Origin: Girardinichthys multiradiatus
Taxonomy: Eukaryota; Chordata; Actinopteri; Cyprinodontiformes; Goodeidae
Direction of reading: 5' to 3'
Assembly: GCF_021462225.1 (NCBI RefSeq)
Contig: NC_061800.1
Location: forward strand, 3,978,501-4,042,500
Length of the DNA stretch: 64,000 bases
The notes below the pieces were generated by a model, which saw only the letters and a program-made list of their open reading frames with translations, made no database searches and was not told the origin of the DNA. Shown here in pieces: positions 45,350 through 58,300 of this stretch (within the stretch, counting starts at the first letter, position 1; each line of letters begins with the position of its first letter). The position numbers and the translations under genes are program-made.

Positions 45350-47835
45350 GCCTCCCTGACCAAGTTTGGAGAAATGTCCAATATTTGTAATCTCCCTATT
45401 ATCCCATGTTGTCTCTGGTTATTGGTAACTGACCTCACTGTGTCATGGTTTTACATAATGTTGTGAAATGTTTGTACTTTTCTCCTGACTGATACCTTTG
45501 TCAGATTAAATAAATTTACCCCTTTTTACCCTAAAGAATACAAATGTGCAAATGTTAGACAATTTCTACTTTACCAACTGAGCTACTTCAGGTTCATCAG
45601 TCAGTGTAACTGATTGCTTTTGTGAGCTGAAGACAACTAGATGCAGAAACTGAACCAGAAGGTGTTTCAGCAAGGTATCAGTGTGCACACCTGTACAACC
45701 AGGTTATTGCAGCTTTGTAGTTGTTGCATTGTGTCCCACAATAGATTAGTTCGGTTTTCACTTGAATTGTACAGGATATGTCTAATTGTTTTACATCTTA
45801 AAAACCTGGTATTTTTACAGTGGTCTGTACATCTTGAGGTGTTACCTGAAAACCATGTTCCTTAGTGTGATGCATTGTTATAATGGAGAACCTAATGGCA
45901 ACCCAAGGATAAACTGCATCATGTTAATGTTTTTTTTTTCATCTTGCAGCAGACTGTGCAACTAAAACAGAATCTGCAAATTGCTGACAAAGTGGATGAT
46001 ATCACAGTCATCCTGAAAGTTGTGTTGGTTCAGATAATCTGTGAACAGTTTCTGCTGTCACTCCACTGATCCCAGGCCAAGTGTTGGTGTTCCTACCCGA
46101 GCATCATGCAGCTGCTCCAGTGGTGATTAATCCACCATCACCATCAACTGGCCCAGATATTCTCGCCTGATTTGCTGTGATGACCTGTACAGAAGAAACT
46201 GTTCTTATTTCTCTGCTTCCGCTGCTGATCACACTCGAATAAAGAGTCTCTGCAGATCCTGTGCGGATACTGTGCAGCAGGACAGAATGTGAATCAGATA
46301 GCAACACTTCCTGCAATATGTTATAAAACTTTATACCAAAATGCCGTCTATCTGAATACATGTGCACACATGCACACTAATATGATACCACATCTGCAGA
46401 CACAACACACGCAGTACACCCAAACAGCGGGTAAGGGGATCAGAAACCACAGTATCACCCACACTCACAACTTTCACTGTTCTGCAGCAGAAACTTGCAG
46501 AGGCAGGAAATAAGATGTGCTCCTATAAAACATAAGCACTTCAGGTGGATCTGACCTGATGACATCAAAGTGCTTTTAGATCTGGGGGTGATAACACTAC
46601 CGGTAGGAGGAGGTAGCCAAGGCTTTCTCAAATCTGTACCTGGGGGTGGTGCTTTCCACTAACTCTTTTCAAAGAAAGACATAGAGAAAGTGCAACAGAA
46701 TGATGTCAAAAATAAAGACACACCAAAACGATAGTGGGTAACATTTAGCAGATTACAGAATATCCAGCTCATGTCCTACACATGTTTGCCTCCAGACAGG
46801 AGTTCAACTCTGCTGACAGTTTCAAGTTTAAAGGTACAGTGTGCTTACAGGACTGGGTGCAGGGAGGTGGACAGCAAGTCCAGGTCAGCTCTAAGCTGTG
46901 CCTTGATAACAGCTCTGTTGCCCAGCACAACGCTTCCAGGCGGAATCTTAGCAACAAAGTTGTTCTGTTTCAAGACTTTTGATCTGAGTTTCTGTCTCAA
47001 GTGTAAAATTCTAAACTGAAGGATGGGTTAAATGTGGAGAAAAAAGCTTCAGTTTATGCAGAATTCAGCTGTAATGGGTTGAGGCAGAATCTAAAATGTG
47101 GGTTGATACCACAGATATGTGATGCAGATAAAACATTTTTTATGATGAAAATAACTCAAACAGAAAAAGAATGGGTGGAAAAAATTAATTCCTTTTTCCA
47201 TCAGTGATCTGTTGTAAGCCAACAGGGGATGTCCCACTTCTGCATGCTGAGCCTAAAGGTAACACACAGAGACACATTATGTCTTTCTATCTTTTAAGGG
47301 ACTTAGCACTGACTTCCATTCATTTTCTTTTCATTTCAATGACCTAACCCTAAACCTATGCTAAACTCAGTTGACACCTTAGTCCTAAACCTAACCCCTA
47401 ACCCAAAGACAGCATTTCTATTTATGGGGCCCAATGCCCTGGGCCCCATAGGTCCTCATATATATGTTGAAAAAATAGGCCTTACACTGTAACAAATGCT
47501 AGAAGACACACCTGTGGACCTGTGGCTCACAATTTCAGCTTTTATCATTTTCTCTTCCATTGTCCACTGCAGCACAAATTGTTCTGCTGTAGACAATTTT
47601 TATTGTTTGCAAATAACTGTGTGAAAATAATTCAAAATCATTACCTGAACCATTAATTGTTACTTGGATTGCATTAAAGGACAGTTTGATTTTTTCCTGT
47701 TTCTTTACTGAACCAGTTTTTTCATATGCCATTTCCTCTGATCAGAAACCTATGAGTAGTTTTATTGGTTTGAAGGTAACATATCAGACTGCAGAAGCTG
47801 GACTGCAGTTTGGGTCTGTGATAAACCTGATAGTT
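45350..47835. other. Non-coding stretch
   Basis: No exon could be supported. The minus frame at 46104-46367 is Ser/Thr-rich without a recognisable domain. A degenerate CCTAAC-rich segment lies at 47340-47405 and an 11-bp hairpin at 47423-47450. Confidence 0.4.
47340..47405. repeat. Degenerate telomere-like CCTAAC repeats
   Basis: ACCTAACCCTAAACC and CCTAAACCTAACCCCTAACCC frame a diverged middle. It is likely part of an unnamed dispersed fish repeat rather than an old chromosome end. Confidence 0.5.
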
Positions 47836-47839
47836 CCTC

Positions 47840-48985
47840 AAAAATTTCCACTATGTACACATTTTGTCATGTCACAATCATAACATTTTAATCAATTTTA
47901 TTAGCAGTTTATGTGAAAGGCCAACACAATAAAGCATAACTGTGAAGTGGAAGGAAATCAATACCTGATTTTTAATATGTTTTACAAAATAAAATCTGTA
48001 AAGTGTGGTGTGCATTTGTAGTCAGCCAAACATTGTTCTGATACTCTTATATAGAATTAAAAGCAATTAACTGCTTTAAGAAGTCCACTTGTGTGTAATG
48101 TAATATAATATTGTATAAATCTAGTTGTTCTGTGAAGGTCTCAGAGGTTATTTAGAGAACATTAGTGAACAAACAGCATCATGAAGACCAAGGAACACAG
48201 CAGACAGGTCAGGGAGAAAGTTGTGGAAAGACCAGAGCTCTGTTCAATCCATCTTCTGAACATGGAAAGAGGATGGACCATCTGCAACCCTACCAAGACA
48301 TGGAGGTCCATCTAATCTGAGAGGCCAGACAAGGACACCATTAAACAGAGAGGCAGCCAATAGTCCCAGGTTAACTCTGGAGGAGCTGTGGAGATCTATA
48401 GCTCCGTGGGAGAATCTGTCAACAGGAAATCTATTTCTTGTGCACTCCACAAATCTGGCCATTATGGAATAAAGGTAAGAAGAAAGGCATAACAGAAAGA
48501 AGGGATAATATGTTCCATATTCAGTTTGCCACGAGCCATATGGGACACAGCAACCATGTGGAAGAAGGTGCTCTGGTCCAATGACCCCAAAATAGAACAT
48601 TTTCGCATGCATTCTCTGCAAACTGCTGCGTGCATCTAAAACCTAACATTGCACATCCTCCTGTTCACATCATTCTCATTGTAAAACATAATACTGCCAG
48701 GATCATGCTGTGTGGGAACTTTTTTCAACAGGGAAAGTAAGCTAGTTATAGTCGATGGTGAGATGGATGGAGCCAAATAAGGGCAATCCTGTACCAAAAT
48801 CTGTTAGAGCTCCAAAGGACTTGAATGTCCTGGAGGTTACCCTCCAGTAAAATGATTCTGAACGATCAACCACAGCTACAATGGAATGGTTTAGATAAAA
48901 GCATATTCATATGTTATAATAGCCCAGTCAAATTCCAGACTTAAATTCAACTGAGATGTTCTGGGTCCTGCTAACCTAACAGAAC
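47840..48985 (+). pseudogene. Strongly decayed Tc1-like transposon
   Basis: ATGAAGACCAAGGAACACAG at 48180-48199 opens a frame MKTKEHSRQVREKVVERPEL, the typical N-terminal helix region. At about 48570-48600 it reads VLWSNDPKIEH, where WS(D)E/D holds the first catalytic Asp; Asn is found here. Near 48920-48965 a CAGTCAAATTCCAGACTTAAATTCAACTGAGA-like run corresponds to the SPDLNPxE block. Ends are not cleanly recognised. Confidence 0.6.
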
Positions 48986-49915
48986 ATCTCACATGTTATT
49001 TAGAAAGTTTAGGAGATGATGGGTGTTGCATGGCCCAATTGTAGCATGATGTTGAACCACCCCATTGTTGCTCATGGCTGCACAAAGTGTGATATTACCA
49101 CCACGCTTGCCACGAACAGCGACAATGGCACATTGGCCGGTCAAATTTTTGCCTCTCCTTCTCTTTTTCGCCAGATTGAATCTGGCTTCCTCCAATTATA
49201 GGTATCCATGGGGTTGGTCCTTTGAATCCAGCTGAAAAACTGTCTACATGAAGAAAAATGCTAATTTGAAAGTGAGTTACATAGTTAAATTTCAACATCA
49301 CTTCAACTGTGATTGCTGTACAAAACCGAACTTTTGTTTATAATGAAATATCTGCTCTTTAACCCTTTCTGAGTTCCTCTCAAAAGGCACTCTGTACGGT
49401 TGTTTGTATGAAACAACCGTACACATCCTATTGCATTTGAGGACATGGTCAATGATGGACATGCTTTCACTATTCTATCAAAAAACATTTCTTGTTGGAG
49501 GGAGAAAAGGGCTGCCCTTCTGCCTCCATGTGGACGTCTTCCAATTTTACAGAAAGACATTGTGTTTTCATTAAAAAAAAATAAATCCATGCTGTATACA
49601 GTCTAGCCCACAAATACAGAACCTTTGATTTTGACAACAGTTTTGACAACACTGTACAGCAGTCTTCTTTACTCCAAACATTTTTACAGTATACAGTCAT
49701 ATAATGGGGGATAACAATTATCTGTTCTCTTCTCTGAATGCCTGGATGATGGTTGAAACAAAGAACCAACAGTTGTTGGATTGCATCCTGAGTCCGAGTT
49801 CTCTCTTAGTCAACCCATGGACAATAACATGGCCGATGATGGTTGCACGGATTTCATCTGAAATGAGTGATCGACCACTTCTTACGTGTACTCTTTGCCT
49901 TTCTCACTGATTTTC
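48985..49915 (-). pseudogene. IS630-like (DDE_3) transposase relic
   Basis: Minus-strand pieces in order are GRSLISDEIRATIIGHVIVH (about 49885-49825) with an HTH, then SSIIQ/STIIQAFREENR near 49750 and YRVPFERNSERVKEQ (49395-49350). Next comes EEARFNLAKKRRRGKNLTGQ with a KRGGNITLCAAMSNNGVV continuation (49190-49080), where DEAGFNL normally carries a catalytic Asp; here it is EEARFNL. GPCNTHHLLNFL closes the recognisable part. It is distinct from the classical Tc1 copies of this window. Several frameshifts and an inserted hairpin break it. Confidence 0.7.
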
Positions 49916-49919
49916 TTTA

Positions 49920-50045
49920 TCCATTTCTTATCCATTTATACTGTTTAATTTGTACTGTATTGCACCGACTACGCCAAAACAAATTCCTTGTATGTCCAAA
50001 AACGTACTTGGCAATAAAGCTTTTCTGATTCTGATTCTGATTCTG
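49920..50045 (+). mobile_element. Short LINE 3' tail fragment (L2/CR1 group)
   Basis: AAATTCCTTGTATGTCC, ACTTGGCAATAAAGC and the (TGATTC)n tail at 50022-50045 parallel the 3' ends of copies A and B but with different upstream sequence, so it is a related family. Only the terminal 120 bases inserted. Confidence 0.75.
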
Positions 50046-50047
50046 AA

Positions 50048-51420
50048 ACCTTGACATTCCTCACCTCCCTCAACTGGCTTGTATTAGTTCCCTCATTATA
50101 AGCCAAAGGTGGAATCAATTTTGTGTTTAGCTGCTGACACCTGTGTCATAATTGTGGTTAAAGTGTGCAGCATATGTTTACATTTTGCACAGCAAGTGCA
50201 TTACAATGTAAATGTGTTTGCAAGCAGTGTCTAGTGATGTGAAACGTGGGTTGGGTTTTGATCACAAGGCAACTAAATTGATAACTTGGTTTAGGCTACT
50301 GAAAAATTGGCTTTGAGAATAGTGTGCAGTGTTTAAGCAATTGAGAAATACTGTAATAGCAGCTGCCACTGCTTGCACATAAAAAGTAATACCTTTACAC
50401 ACCACTAGAGGTCAGGCTTTGTTCTAATATAAAAAAATTTAAAAATAGATCAGATGCTGGCTTTACCTCGTGCCACATTATAAATATCTGAATAGAATAG
50501 AATAGAATATATGACCTAATCGAGGCTGATTGGTTAAAGCTAATTTCTGGGTTGGGCAGGACAGGAAACGAGGCAGTTTTTGGGATCCGTAATGAAAATA
50601 AAAAAGTGTAAAGTTAGAGTCCAGATGAGCGGAAATTAAACATTTCCCACTTCACTACAAAATGTTTAATAAATTATTATCAAAACATTTCTGGATTTAC
50701 CAAGTTTCATCCATTTATAACAAATAGATTTTATTTTGTTAAGTTTGTTCTTGCACTCAGACTGGTGGTTTCTATTTACATGTATTTGTTGGGGGCTGGG
50801 GTCACATGTTAAGTACATGTTATTTCCTTTAATACAATTCTAACTGAAGCTTTTTTAATTCATTTTACTTTACATTTACATTTTTCTAAAGCTGATCAGA
50901 GCTTCTAAGAATTCCTTATTAGTAGACTAGTAGTATTGTAAGCAGGGTATTAAGGAGGTTGAAAACAAACAAATTCCCAAGCTCTCTGTAGGAGAACAGG
51001 TCTGGGTGTGATGCTACAAAAATCATTTTCCTGTTTTATCATCATAAATGAAGGACGTGGAGTGTGATAAACTCTGCTGGGACTGTGTACTTTGTCAGGT
51101 GAGACTCAGACTGAGCATTTTGACAGCAAACATTCCAGGTGGATTTGGAATAAAACAAAGGATTAGGATGTGGAGCTCCCACTGTTAAGTACAGTGGAGG
51201 ACCTATGACACTGTGGATTTGTTTTTTTTTCAAAGGTTCGTGGAACCTTGTCAGAATCCATGGAATCAAGAAATTAGAAATGTAAAGTTTTACACTGCTT
51301 AATAAATGTAAGTTAAGTTTTGGTTTTTGTTCTTTTTGAATGATTTATTATGTTGCTGTAACCAAACATTCTCATTTTGAGATTTTTACAAATCTTTTAT
51401 TTTGGTAGTCTCAGACGGAA
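50048..51420. other. Non-coding stretch with an AATAG array
   Basis: (GAATA)n lies at 50486-50508. Otherwise AT-rich with no supported gene. Confidence 0.4.
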
Positions 51421-51429
51421 GTTGTACCC

Positions 51430-52200
51430 TTTCTTCAGTTCAGATTGTAGTATTGTAGAGATCCAGTGTGGCTGGCAGGCAGAGGAAGGAATCGGCAGAA
51501 TCTGGGATATATCTGGGGAAAAAAAGGGCAGTCGGTGATTAAACCGGCAGAAATCCCCGGAGCCTTGACCAACACGCCGCGGAGAACTGTTCCTACTCTC
51601 CGCTGCTGGCTGCGGTTTTTCCTCCCAGGAATCTCCTTGGGATCTGGATCCGCAAAGTAAGTAGCTCGATTGTCCCTTGCCTACATATCCCAGCACACTG
51701 ATCGAGCTTACTCTGCTCCTTCTGTGTTTCATTTGGAATAAACTGTGCAGTTTAAACGCCGCGGAGCTTGCATTGTGCTGCGAACTTATAGAGGATCATC
51801 TTAATTAGCATCTGCCGCAATGAAAGCCAATTAATGCCGCGGGGCGGCTGCATATGAATGCAGGGCAAAGACGGGGAGGGGAGTGGCGAAGAAAAGGCTT
51901 TCATTCAGCTCAGCTGATTTAATGTCTCTTAGTTGCGGCTGCAGATGCACACGCACAGGGCTGATTGCTGCCTGGAAACACCGTTGTTCATTGGATGGAT
52001 GTGTGTGGGTGTGTACGGTGCTGTTTTGACCACCGCAGGGCCTGCAGATGGGCACGCTACTGGCCTGGATGCGCAGGTTCGCCGGGGAACTGTAGCCGGC
52101 TGACAGCGCCTTCCCCACAGCTCAGTGTCTCAGAGGCCGGCCTGGCTGACACAAGCAAGGCGTGGCGTCCTGGCAGCATTACACACACACACACGGGCGC
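51430..52200 (+). promoter_or_regulatory. CpG-rich region, possible promoter and first exon
   Basis: This is the most CpG-dense stretch outside Rex3, with GCCGCGG three times (51580, 51757, 51836). A possible noncoding first exon ends at 51656 with CGCAAAGTAAGTAG, a near-perfect splice donor. Downstream at 51800-51835 are two homeodomain-type TTAATTAG and CAATTAATG sites. No coding exon follows up to 64000, so a gene with a long first intron running out of the window is one possibility. The plus ORF at 51466-51660 is not supported as coding. Confidence 0.35.
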
Positions 52201-52429
52201 AGCTGCTTTACAAATCACTTTAGACATGTCCAAACTAAGCAGGCCTTTTAAGTGCACAGATGTGACCCCATGATGGTGCGAACTGACTTGTGTTTTCGGG
52301 GGTCCAGGATCGTTTCCAGTCATTATTAGAAGTCTTTAAAAATGCAGCCTCATCATGCATGCAGGCCTTCCAGCTGTCCCCTTGCTGTCTCTCCAGGTGT
52401 CTCCGGGTTATTAGGAGAGAATCATCACC

Positions 52430-52560
52430 ATTCATCCACCCATTCATTCTCTGTACCCGCTTTTCCGTGCGGGGTGGGCGGGGGCTGGTGCCTATCTCAA
52501 GGGGTCATTGGGCGGGGATACACCCTGGACAGGTCGCCAGTCAGTCCAACGCCATGAATA
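52430..52560 (-). mobile_element. SINE tail fragment
   Basis: CATTCATCCACCCATTCATT followed by CCCGCTTTTCCG and ATACACCCTGGACAGGTCGC matches the body end of the SINE at 1544. The tRNA head is absent. Confidence 0.65.
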
Positions 52561-52561
52561 A

Positions 52562-55080
52562 GAAATGGATTAGCCATAACATTAAGACCAGTTTTCCTGA
52601 ACATACGGTGACGTAAAGGTGGGGCACAAGGGGCGTCAGGATGCATAAAGCTCACCAGACAACAATAGTGGGGTTACAAGAGAACAATATACGATTTTAG
52701 CAATATTTCTATAAAACTATAAATTATCCCAATTTTTTTCTGTTTTTATTTGTTGTTTTCTCACAAATCTTTTAAAGGTTTTGTCAATCACAAACTATTT
52801 AAAAGAATATTCAGTGTAGAGTGACCTAGTTTATGTTTGCTAATCCATGTATGCCTATCTAATTCTAAGGTTGTCCTTATGCCAAAAAGCATTCAAATGT
52901 CACTTTTAGAATGTTACAAATAGAATAAAGGTTTAATTAACCTCAAACTGCCTTTTTAAGTATATTTAGAGTTCAATTGAATTATCCAGTTCAGGATTAA
53001 TGAGTCTGGGTGGTTTAAATACTGACGTTTTAGCAGCTAATGGTTAGCTATTCTTCCAGAGTTTTCTAACTAGGGCATTTATTGTATCATTTATTGCTTT
53101 CAAGAAAAATTTCGTATCATGATAAGAAATTTTATTTATCGTGACAATGATAAATTCCAGTTGATGGTGTTTGGGAAACCCCAAAAACTGGCTGTTCTGT
53201 TTGAATTATTTTCACTATTTTCTCCAATTTTGGTTCCACTGAAAGCAGTTACTGTTTGCAGTTTAGTGATAAGAATCACACTTTTATGTCACTTGTGTCC
53301 CAAAGAAGTCCTTTTCAAAAAGGGCATGTTTATCTAAGAGCATTATGTGTTTGTGGAACTGGGACTGCAGTGTCATGTAGTCACAGCTATTCAGTTACCT
53401 AACAAAGACTACAAAATGCTTTAAATACTTATTTCTCATTATTAGTATTAGTATTTTGGATTTTGGACTGTAGATGATTAAATGTAATTCAGACTCATAA
53501 AAAGCTACAAGGAGAAAGTTTGCACCACCAGCAGCTAAGCGTTAGTGCGCGTGTTTTCTGTTGCAGTACTTTCACAGTTCCAACAAGTTCTTGGTATCTT
53601 GTCAGTCACTGTTTCACAGTTTTTTCCACCAAGTTTGCATGAAAAACTAATTTTTGAAGTGGCCAGCCCAACATCTTTATTAGCCGACTCCATCCACAAA
53701 ATAGGGCTTCAACTGACAAACTACCTGCTTCATTGCATACTTCATTGCAGTGGATGGCAACAGATGAGTTGACTACAGCTCCGCAGGGTTGGTTGATGAG
53801 GAAATTGTCTTTCAGTCCTGCAGTCTGTAACCATGCCCAGTGAAGTCAAAATGTGATCATTTTGACAGTCTTGAGATGACCCACTTCTGTAACACGCTCA
53901 GCAAATTGGGACTGAACTCAGTTTCTCCAGCTCATTTTGCTTAGGGGTTAACTGGAGTAAAAAAAAAATCCCTACTGGCTTACTTCTAGAACAGGCAGTT
54001 TAAAAACTGGACTCTGTCTTTGGACTAATCTGTAACTTTCTCTACTTGGTGCTGTTTTTACGTTCGAAGTTTTATTGGTTGATTTTTTTATTCTGATGCT
54101 CCAAACAACTTCTCGTTCCCAATGTGTATGGATCAGTCAGCTTCAAGATCATAACACATCTTGGAGTTTGTGGTTCTCCACTAGCGTTGGGCAGTAGTCA
54201 TCTTTTGAAAACTGCTTTTCTCAAATCTTACTGTAGTATACAGTAGAAATTACTGCCTGGAATTTTGTGCATCTAAAGACTTTTTTCAATATACTTCAAT
54301 CCATACAATTTTGTAATGGGCAATATTTTTCATTGCTATCACATCATGGACACATGCAATTTAACCAAATAACAGTTATAATAATAGCTCAAAGAAAGAG
54401 GTTCACAGTGTTAAGGGCAGAACATAGTCGTGTGTACTGTGAGCACACGCTGTCTGCGGATGTTTAAGGTTTCATAGTGGAGCGTACCAATTTCCTACAT
54501 GTCTGGTGATAAATTCCTACACTTCCCACACTTTCTGCCATGGTTTCATTGGACAGGAAGCAGACGTCCACTTTGAGTGTGCGCAGAGTCTACGCTTACG
54601 TTCGCTGAGTCAAGTACGTTTGACTTTTTTCTGCCCTATACAGTAACATTACAGAATCACCATGGAAAGTCTAAGGGTTTTCAGGTGTTTTTATGTTTCT
54701 AATATCACAGATGGAAATCATAAACACAGGCTCTCTACAACATCCGGTCAGCTATGCTTTTGCTTATTCTTCCGTGGTGTGTCCTTTTCTTCTCGATTTT
54801 TGTTTTTCTTTTTCTAAGGGGCTGGTTAAAGATAACTTTCTTTTAGGATTTAACTGCTCCAGTTTCTGGTTCCTCTTCTTATCCTAATGGCTGTTAGTGA
54901 TAGCCATTAGGATAAGAAGATAGCATACATGTAATTATCATCATCACTGGGAGCGTTGATCATTGTCCTGATGGTGTCTTTAACCTATCCTCAGATCTAA
55001 CTTTTTAACTCTATAAGCACCTTTGTTTGAAGCAGATTATTCCAGTATGATTTCTAATCTTTAATGACCCTCTTGGACAT
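52562..55080. other. Non-coding stretch with one perfect hairpin
   Basis: No gene or transposon was recognised. A 19-bp perfect stem is at 54874-54920. Confidence 0.4.
54874..54920. other. Perfect 19-bp inverted repeat with 9-nt loop
   Basis: TCTTCTTATCCTAATGGCT at 54874-54892 is followed by GTTAGTGAT and the exact complement at 54902-54920. Confidence 0.9.
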
Positions 55081-55082
55081 TG

Positions 55083-55366
55083 TTCATTTCCATCCATTTT
55101 CTATTCACACTTATACATTACAGGGTTGCAGAGGTGCCTATCTCTAGTGGTCAGTAGGTGAGAGGTGGGGTACACCTTGGAGAGGTCATATTTTTGGACG
55201 TTAGGACGAAGCCAGAGTGTCTAGGAAGAATACACACATACATAGGGAGAACATGTGAACTGCATGCAGAAAGAAAATCCACGACTGGGATCCGAACCCA
55301 ACACCTTCTTGTAGCAAGGCAACAGTGCTAACAACCGTTCCACTGTGCAGCCCTTTTGACCCATTT
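55083..55366 (-). mobile_element. tRNA-derived SINE, diverged
   Basis: On the minus strand the head reads GGCTGCACAGTGGAACGGTT with a GTTAGCACTGTTGCCTTGC continuation, and a B-box-like GGGTTCGGATCCC. The body ends in CATCCATTTTCTATTC at the left. Same family as 1544-1844. Confidence 0.75.
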
Positions 55367-55369
55367 TTA

Positions 55370-58300
55370 GAAAACCTTTGCCACATAGTTTTATTCAAAT
55401 AATCTGGTGTTTCAGCCTTCCTGTGATTGCTTAGGATAGAAGAAAGTCAATCAGTGTTTATTCATACCTCAACCCCCTTTAAGTCCAGCACCAGTGTCCT
55501 CAGTTCAGCCAGAGAGATGAGCCAGACCAAATGTCATTTCAAGTGGTGCGATTAACCCAGAGAGAGGGAGACGAAATCACAGATTAGAGCTGAGTCAGAT
55601 TGAATCTGAAATGCTTCCTCTGTCCAGTCTTTCTCTGGCAGATGCTGCACCACTCCGACGGAAGAACTGATGAAGAAACAGATTGGATTTTATAGTAGCT
55701 AGGACCTTTTAAAGCCACCTCAAACCTGCTTCATTACACTACACTACAACACAGCTATCAAAGAAGTACTTTAAACATTCCGGCATCTCCACAACTCTGA
55801 CATGTGTTCTTTTAGATCTATTGGACCATATTTACTGGCTCATCCAGCAAATCTGAAATTGTATAGCTGAATTTTTGAAAGACACAAGCCCTGACTAAGG
55901 TAAAATCAGATTATCTCAGAATTATTCTCTAGAACATCTACTAGGGGTATACCCATATTATAAGCTGCTTTAGGCCTCCAGTGATAAAGCATTTGTAAAC
56001 TGAAATCTAACATTGTTAGTTTTCTTTCCCCAAATAGTCAAAATCTCTTAATATTTTACATGGACTGACGTAAAAACAAACAAACAAAATGTGCTTGTTT
56101 GAGAATGTAGATGGCTCTGGTCTAAATATTCTCCTGAACTGGATTATTTGCAGCCCTTGGCAATAAAACATCACTTTTTGTTATAACAGCATTGATCAGT
56201 TAGTGACTGGCCTAATTAAGGCATTTCTATTTGGGTTGTTAGTTTCACTGTGCAGGCTTTTGTAACTGCGTTGTGAACTGCTTTTTGCTAATAGGATTAT
56301 GTTAACTTTGCAACAGTTTAGTGCGGCAGAATTCCGCTCAGCCTCAGTTTGTGTAAAAAACAGGCTGCAGAATTTTTAAGCATTAAATTACACAAGCAAC
56401 ATTTTTGCAGAAAAGTTTGCTGATATTTCCTTTAGTCTACTTCTTTCTATTTGAGCCCCTTATTACTCACAGTTTTAATCCAGGCAATTTTGCTCCCTCC
56501 TTCTGAAAACCTTAACATCTTTAGCTCTGCCTCTTGTCTGTTAGTGCTCAGTCTTCATCATCCTAAATCTCACTTCTACCATCTTGTTACCCCCTTTTTA
56601 CTCTTTTAGGTCTGCTTCAGTCACAAACCACCCCTGACACTTCACCTGGTGCTTAAGCTCCTCCACCTACAGCACTTCTATTCTTGTAGATTCAAGGTGT
56701 CTGCAACACTAAAAACATCACAGTTTCAGTATTTGAAATGTTGTAATTGCAAAGGACTGTTTGTAGTAATAATTGGAAAGATCAAATATTTTAGTTGCCA
56801 TACATTCAAACTGCTTGTTTCTGTTTGGATGAGGTGATGTTGGATTCTGTGTTTGGTGCTGAACCACTGGAATAGATCCATGTCTGTTGTGGGAACCTTT
56901 ATTTGAAGTGTCTGGGGAGGCCTGCAGCGAAACAAAGACTCTGCAGACATCTTGTAAACCTCAGAGTTGATGGGTTTGTTCCATCTGTATCAGCTGTTCT
57001 GCTGTAATTTCTCCCCATTATCACTGATGACAACAGGTCAAACCAGACCAGAGACCAATGTATTTGTTGTTGTTGGGTGTTTATTTTCCTCCCTGTTTTC
57101 CTATCTCCCACCGAGTGTATGGAAAAGTCATCCTCCTTCTCACAGGAAATTCCTCGTTGTCCCAGGGGTGAGACAGAGGGAGGGTGTGAGAGAGCAGATC
57201 TTCTGCAGAGGGAGACTTGGGTTTGCTCTCATACATTTTTGGTTTTTCCTCTGTACTTAAGTTGTTTAGCAGCTCTGAACACACATGACTTCAAGTTATT
57301 TGGGCTTCTGAAGAAATTTAACACACAAGGTTTGAGCAGTACTGCCTCTATAACCAGACACCTGCATTGTCTGTTTTTCTAAAGTACACATTTCCAGGGC
57401 TTTAGTTTGGGCCAAAAATACGTTTTCCCCTAGAAATGAACATAATGCACCACTTCACTATGGAGTTGTGCAGCCTGTTTTGCTGCGTCAGTGCTAAGCC
57501 AGCATAGACAGTCTAACATTGCTAACAACACGACTGCAGATGCTACAGGCTGATTATCTTGTCTGTTACCACAGAGAATGATGGACTGCAGGAGAGGACT
57601 GAAAAGTCAAAAAAAAAAAAAAAGAAATCTGCAGGATGTTCCACAGCTCTTTACCTTCACCTTCTTAGATGATGTCAAGGTGAAAAAGAAAAGATTATAG
57701 GAGAAACCCAAAAGAAAAAAAACTCCAACCTGCTGCAACAAGAATCTAACCTGGGATCTGGGTCCGCATGTCTGAAACTGCAAGTGGCGAAAATATTCTA
57801 CAAACTTTCTTGTTTAACAGAAGATGCATGTTATTCTGTGCTGTAGAAGGTATTAGGTAAAAAAGGAGTGTAGAGGTTGTTTCTTCACCCAGAAACAACC
57901 TCCACACGGAGCAGTGTTGGTATTCGTGCGACCTGTCTGGGTAATAATGCATTTACTGAGTGGGAGATTAGATGTTTTCACCCTGCTGATCACCGATGAG
58001 GGATTGTTAAGCAGACAATCCTCCAATTCTGTTCATTAGCTGATTTTTCTGTTCTTCTCTATTTGTAGCATAAATTTGAATAAAAAAAAAATATTTAGTC
58101 CCATCTATAAACATGCCTGAGCAAACATAGATGTCCAAATTCCACATTGTTTTCATCCATTTCATGAAGATGAACGGTGGCCTGACTCAAAGGGGTGAAT
58201 CCCTCCTAAATGACACTATCTTGGATTCCACCCACCATGTGCTGACAATGACATGTTTACATCTGTGTGCCATATTTGTTTGGGAGGCTCTAAATCTTCT

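Noticed and set aside
45930..46500. A second CD28-family gene in this region
   Set aside because: I looked for a YPPP motif and paired Ig cysteines on both strands and found none.
52057..52323. Short protein-coding genes in the CpG-rich region
   Set aside because: Several overlapping ORFs on both strands with no domains; typical of GC-rich non-coding DNA.
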